This document shows positions 61,961-64,000 of a stretch of DNA of 64,000 nucleotides, piece after piece. A model generated the notes under the pieces. The model saw only the letters and a program-made list of their open reading frames with translations, did not search any database and was not told where the DNA came from. Position 1 is the stretch's first letter. Each line of letters opens with the position of its first letter. This DNA is from Saprospiraceae bacterium (GTDB taxonomy: Bacteria; Bacteroidota; Bacteroidia; Chitinophagales; Saprospiraceae): assembly GCA_030729925.1 (NCBI GenBank), contig JANQWK010000012.1:63552-127551 (forward strand). The letters are read 5' to 3'. A program made the translations under genes and the position numbers.

Positions 61961-63071
61961 ACAAATTGAATTTAAAAAACTTACATTCCAGGGGGCCATT
62001 GAACAAGTGCAATCTTCGCGAAGATTTCAATCCCACCTGTTTGAGGGCGTCGAGGTTGGACGAAATCACCCAGGCCTCATAACCGGCATAAGCCTGTTTG
62101 AAGCGATCGCCGATCTGCTTGTACATCGCCGCACTATCCTCTATGGGAAGCCGCTCATCGTAAGGCGGATTCATGATCAGCATACCGGATTCCGGGTGAC
62201 CGGCAGCCGTGAAAAAATTGCGCTGCAGGATTTCGATCTCTTCGGAGAAGCCGGCGGTAGCCACATTTTTGCGGGCAACCTGGACAGCTGTCGCTTCAAT
62301 ATCATATCCGATAATGGGCACTTGGAGTTCTCTCACCTGTTCCAGTGCATCTTCCCTCACAGACTCCCAGAGTTGGGGATCGTAATCAATCCAGTTCATA
62401 AAACCGAATCGCCGGCGAAGCTGCTGGGGGGGAATATTTTTGGCAATCATAGCGGCCTCAACGAGGAACGTGCCGGAGCCGCACATTGGATCCAGCAGGG
62501 GGGTGTCGCCTTTCCATCCGGTCAGGAGAATCATACCGGCTGCCAGCACCTCGTTGATAGGCGCTTCCACCTTTTCGAAGCGGTATTTCCGTTTGTGCAG
62601 GGAATCGCCTGAACTATCCAGCAGGATGGTGCATTGGTCGTGTGCAATATGCAGGTGGATGCGCAGATCCGGATTCTTGACATCCACGCTTGGGCGCTGA
62701 CCGAAGCGATCGCGGAAATGATCTGCAATGGCATCTTTGACCTTCAGGGCAGCGTATTTGGAGTGGGTGTGCAGCTCCGAGTGCACCACTGCATCAATGG
62801 CGAAAGTCCTTTTGGGGTCCAGAAACTGCTTCCAATTGAAATCGTAAGCTGCCTGGTACAGCTCCTTGTCTGTGGCAGCGCGAAACTCATGGATCGGTGC
62901 AAAGATGCGCAGGGCAGTGCGCAGTTGGTAGTTAGCGCGGTAGAGCAGGGCTTTATCGCCGGTAAACGAAACCGCTCTCTTCAAAGGTTTGACGTCCGTA
63001 GCTCCTAAGGCTTCCAGTTCCTGGCAGAGCACCGGTTCAAGTCCGGCCATGGTTTTGGCGATAAAGGGCAT
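61917..63071 (-). CDS. THUMP-domain class I RNA methyltransferase (RlmL N-terminal-like)
   Basis: 384 residues from MPFIAKTMAGLEPVLCQELEALG. N-terminal ferredoxin-like and THUMP RNA-binding regions (about 1-155) precede a Rossmann methyltransferase with LLDPMCGSGTFLVEAAMIAKNIPP and the N-methylating NPPY motif (IMNPPYDERLP). Matches the 23S rRNA m2G methyltransferase half of RlmL, often annotated as an N6-adenine DNA methylase. The tiny membrane-protein gene ends seven bases upstream. Confidence 0.88.
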   Translation of the reverse strand: MPFIAKTMAGLEPVLCQELEALGATDVKPLKRAVSFTGDKALLYRANYQLRTALRIFAPIHEFRAATDKELYQAAYDFNWKQFLDPKRTFAIDAVVHSELHTHSKYAALKVKDAIADHFRDRFGQRPSVDVKNPDLRIHLHIAHDQCTILLDSSGDSLHKRKYRFEKVEAPINEVLAAGMILLTGWKGDTPLLDPMCGSGTFLVEAAMIAKNIPPQQLRRRFGFMNWIDYDPQLWESVREDALEQVRELQVPIIGYDIEATAVQVARKNVATAGFSEEIEILQRNFFTAAGHPESGMLIMNPPYDERLPIEDSAAMYKQIGDRFKQAYAGYEAWVISSNLDALKQVGLKSSRRLHLFNGPLECKFFKFNLYAGSKKQAPPAEPA

Positions 63072-63078
63072 AATAGGT

Positions 63079-63207
63079 TTATTGTACAGCGCATTTGCCC
63101 ACACCCACCAAGATGGCGATCCAGACTAAGCCTTTGATAAAGAAAAACATAAATCCGGCGATGCCAAAGCGTTTGAGCCATTTGAGGCGCGCGGGTTGTT
63201 CTTTCAT
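63079..63207 (-). CDS. 42-residue single-span membrane protein
   Basis: ATG at 63207 (complement), TAA at 63079-63081. The sequence starts MKEQPARLKWLKRFGIAGF and continues FFFIKGLVWIAILVGVG: a positively charged N-terminus followed by one transmembrane helix, then Lys-Cys near the end. Short WLKRFG...FFxIKGLxW proteins of this type recur in Bacteroidota, to my recollection. The coding frame is clean and the gene is spaced like an operon member before the THUMP methyltransferase. Function unknown. Confidence 0.6.
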   Translation of the reverse strand: MKEQPARLKWLKRFGIAGFMFFFIKGLVWIAILVGVGKCAVQ

Positions 63208-63264
63208 AGCGTTTGATTCATTAATTATGGTACAAAAATAGGTATTGTCGGGCAAAAAAGGTGT

Positions 63265-64000
63265 TTAGGTTTGAATGACGCCCGGATTAAACACTTCCAC
63301 CGGGGCATGGCTGGCCGCTTCTATGCCGGTGGCAATGAATTTTCGGGTAGCAGTGGGGTCAATAATAGCATCTATCCAAAGCCGGGCAGCAGCATAGTAG
63401 GGGCTGGTTTGGTGATCATAATTTTCCTTGATCGCCTGGATCAGTTTTTCCTGTTGTTCCGGGTCGGGCGAATCCCCCTTTGCCTTCATGGCCGACACCT
63501 GGATTTGTGCCAAGACTTTAGCAGCCTGGTCGCCTCCCATGACGGCTATTTTTGCCGTAGGCCAGGCGGCGATCAATCGCGGATCATAGGCTTTGCCGCA
63601 CATCGCATAATTGCCGGCGCCATAAGAATTTCCCATAACGATCGTGAACTTTGGGACGGTGCTATTGGCCACAGCATTGACCATCTTGGCGCCGTCTTTG
63701 ATGATGCCGCCGTGTTCGGAGCGTTTGCCCACCATAAAGCCGGTCACATCGTGCAGGAACACGAGGGGGATTTTTTTCTGGTTGCAATTCATGACAAATC
63801 GGGCGGCTTTATCGGCGCTGTCGGAATAAATCACGCCGCCGAACTGCATTTCGCCCTGGGCATTCTTGACGATTTGGCGGTTGTTGGCTACAATGCCGAC
63901 GGCCCATCCTTCTATGCGGGCGTAGGCGCAAACGATGGTTTTGCCGTAATCTTCTTTATAATAAATCAGGCTGTCGCGATCTGCAATGCGCTTGAGTATT
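63265..64000 (-). CDS. Acyl-CoA carboxylase carboxyltransferase (beta) subunit, partial
   Basis: C-terminal 244 residues; the frame stays open to the window edge, so the N-terminus lies outside. Crotonase-fold carboxyltransferase motifs include GWAVGIVANNRQI, GGVIYSDSADKAARFV, PLVFLHDVTGFMVG, GNSYGAGNYAMCGKAYDPR and AKIAVMGGDQAAKVL. The pattern is closest to methylcrotonyl-CoA or propionyl-CoA carboxylase beta chains, which move carboxyl from biotin to an acyl-CoA. The biotin carboxylase partner is not visible. Confidence 0.92.
   Translation of the reverse strand, partial: ILKRIADRDSLIYYKEDYGKTIVCAYARIEGWAVGIVANNRQIVKNAQGEMQFGGVIYSDSADKAARFVMNCNQKKIPLVFLHDVTGFMVGKRSEHGGIIKDGAKMVNAVANSTVPKFTIVMGNSYGAGNYAMCGKAYDPRLIAAWPTAKIAVMGGDQAAKVLAQIQVSAMKAKGDSPDPEQQEKLIQAIKENYDHQTSPYYAAARLWIDAIIDPTATRKFIATGIEAASHAPVEVFNPGVIQT

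Overview
The window looks like a chromosomal segment of a free-living Bacteroidota bacterium, most plausibly of the Saprospiria/Lewinella-type lineages (lineage is an inference from gene content). Supporting signs are promoters of the form TTG-N17-21-TAnnTTTG (TAnnTTTG is the Bacteroidota -7 box), many secreted or lipoprotein genes, a DUF4293 protein, an OstA/LptA-like protein, a TonB-dependent receptor with an N-terminal carboxypeptidase-regulatory domain, BshB1 of bacillithiol synthesis, a DAHP synthase-chorismate mutase fusion, and an initiator tRNA with no encoded CCA. Most of the window is densely packed, moderate-GC core genome. No rRNA, CRISPR array, prophage or intact insertion sequence was seen.

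Layout. 0-5.4 kb: DUF4293, FAD oxidoreductase, LptA-like protein, BatE-like TPR/SH3 protein, and the rplU-rpmA operon, in which L27 carries a C-terminal helix-hairpin-helix extension. 5.4-13.7 kb: aspartic protease-PDZ protein, amino-acid permease, M20 amidohydrolase, NtrC-like response regulator, a repeat-rich 0.9 kb non-coding stretch, a LOG protein, an acyl-carrier-like protein lacking the modifiable serine, and a tandem GNAT. 13.8-26.6 kb: dnaE, TlpA-like thioredoxin, two convergent overlapping serine hydrolases, fatty-acid desaturase, a large sortilin-like propeller protein, HAD hydrolase and UMF1-type transporter. 26.6-36.9 kb: rimK, PepSY protein, a three-gene minus-strand operon (YkvI-like membrane protein, ornithine cyclodeaminase-like protein, DUF2279 protein), a molybdenum hydroxylase pair, methyltransferase, propeller protein and alpha/beta hydrolase.

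36.9-43.2 kb is the most coherent functional block: an aromatic amino-acid operon (pheA, aminotransferase, tyrA, DAHP synthase-chorismate mutase) with an enoyl-CoA hydratase and a lipoprotein gene appended. It is preceded by a 20-codon leader peptide in which eight of ten consecutive codons are Phe or Tyr. Two sets of mutually exclusive hairpins follow, the second ending in a strong intrinsic terminator 15 bases before pheA. This looks like a ribosome-mediated Phe/Tyr attenuator.

43.3-47.1 kb is an AT-rich accessory island: an esterase with a C-terminal starch-binding-like domain, a decayed IS3-type end, and two Fic-family genes, one fused to a Bro-N-like domain. Related short repeats flank it. 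47.1-64 kb returns to core genes: a secreted protein, hldD, a FecA-like receptor, gcvP, thiolase, tRNA-fMet, trpF, an endonuclease/phosphatase-fold protein, an amidohydrolase with bshB1, a THUMP RNA methyltransferase with a tiny membrane protein just upstream, and an acyl-CoA carboxylase carboxyltransferase cut by the window end.
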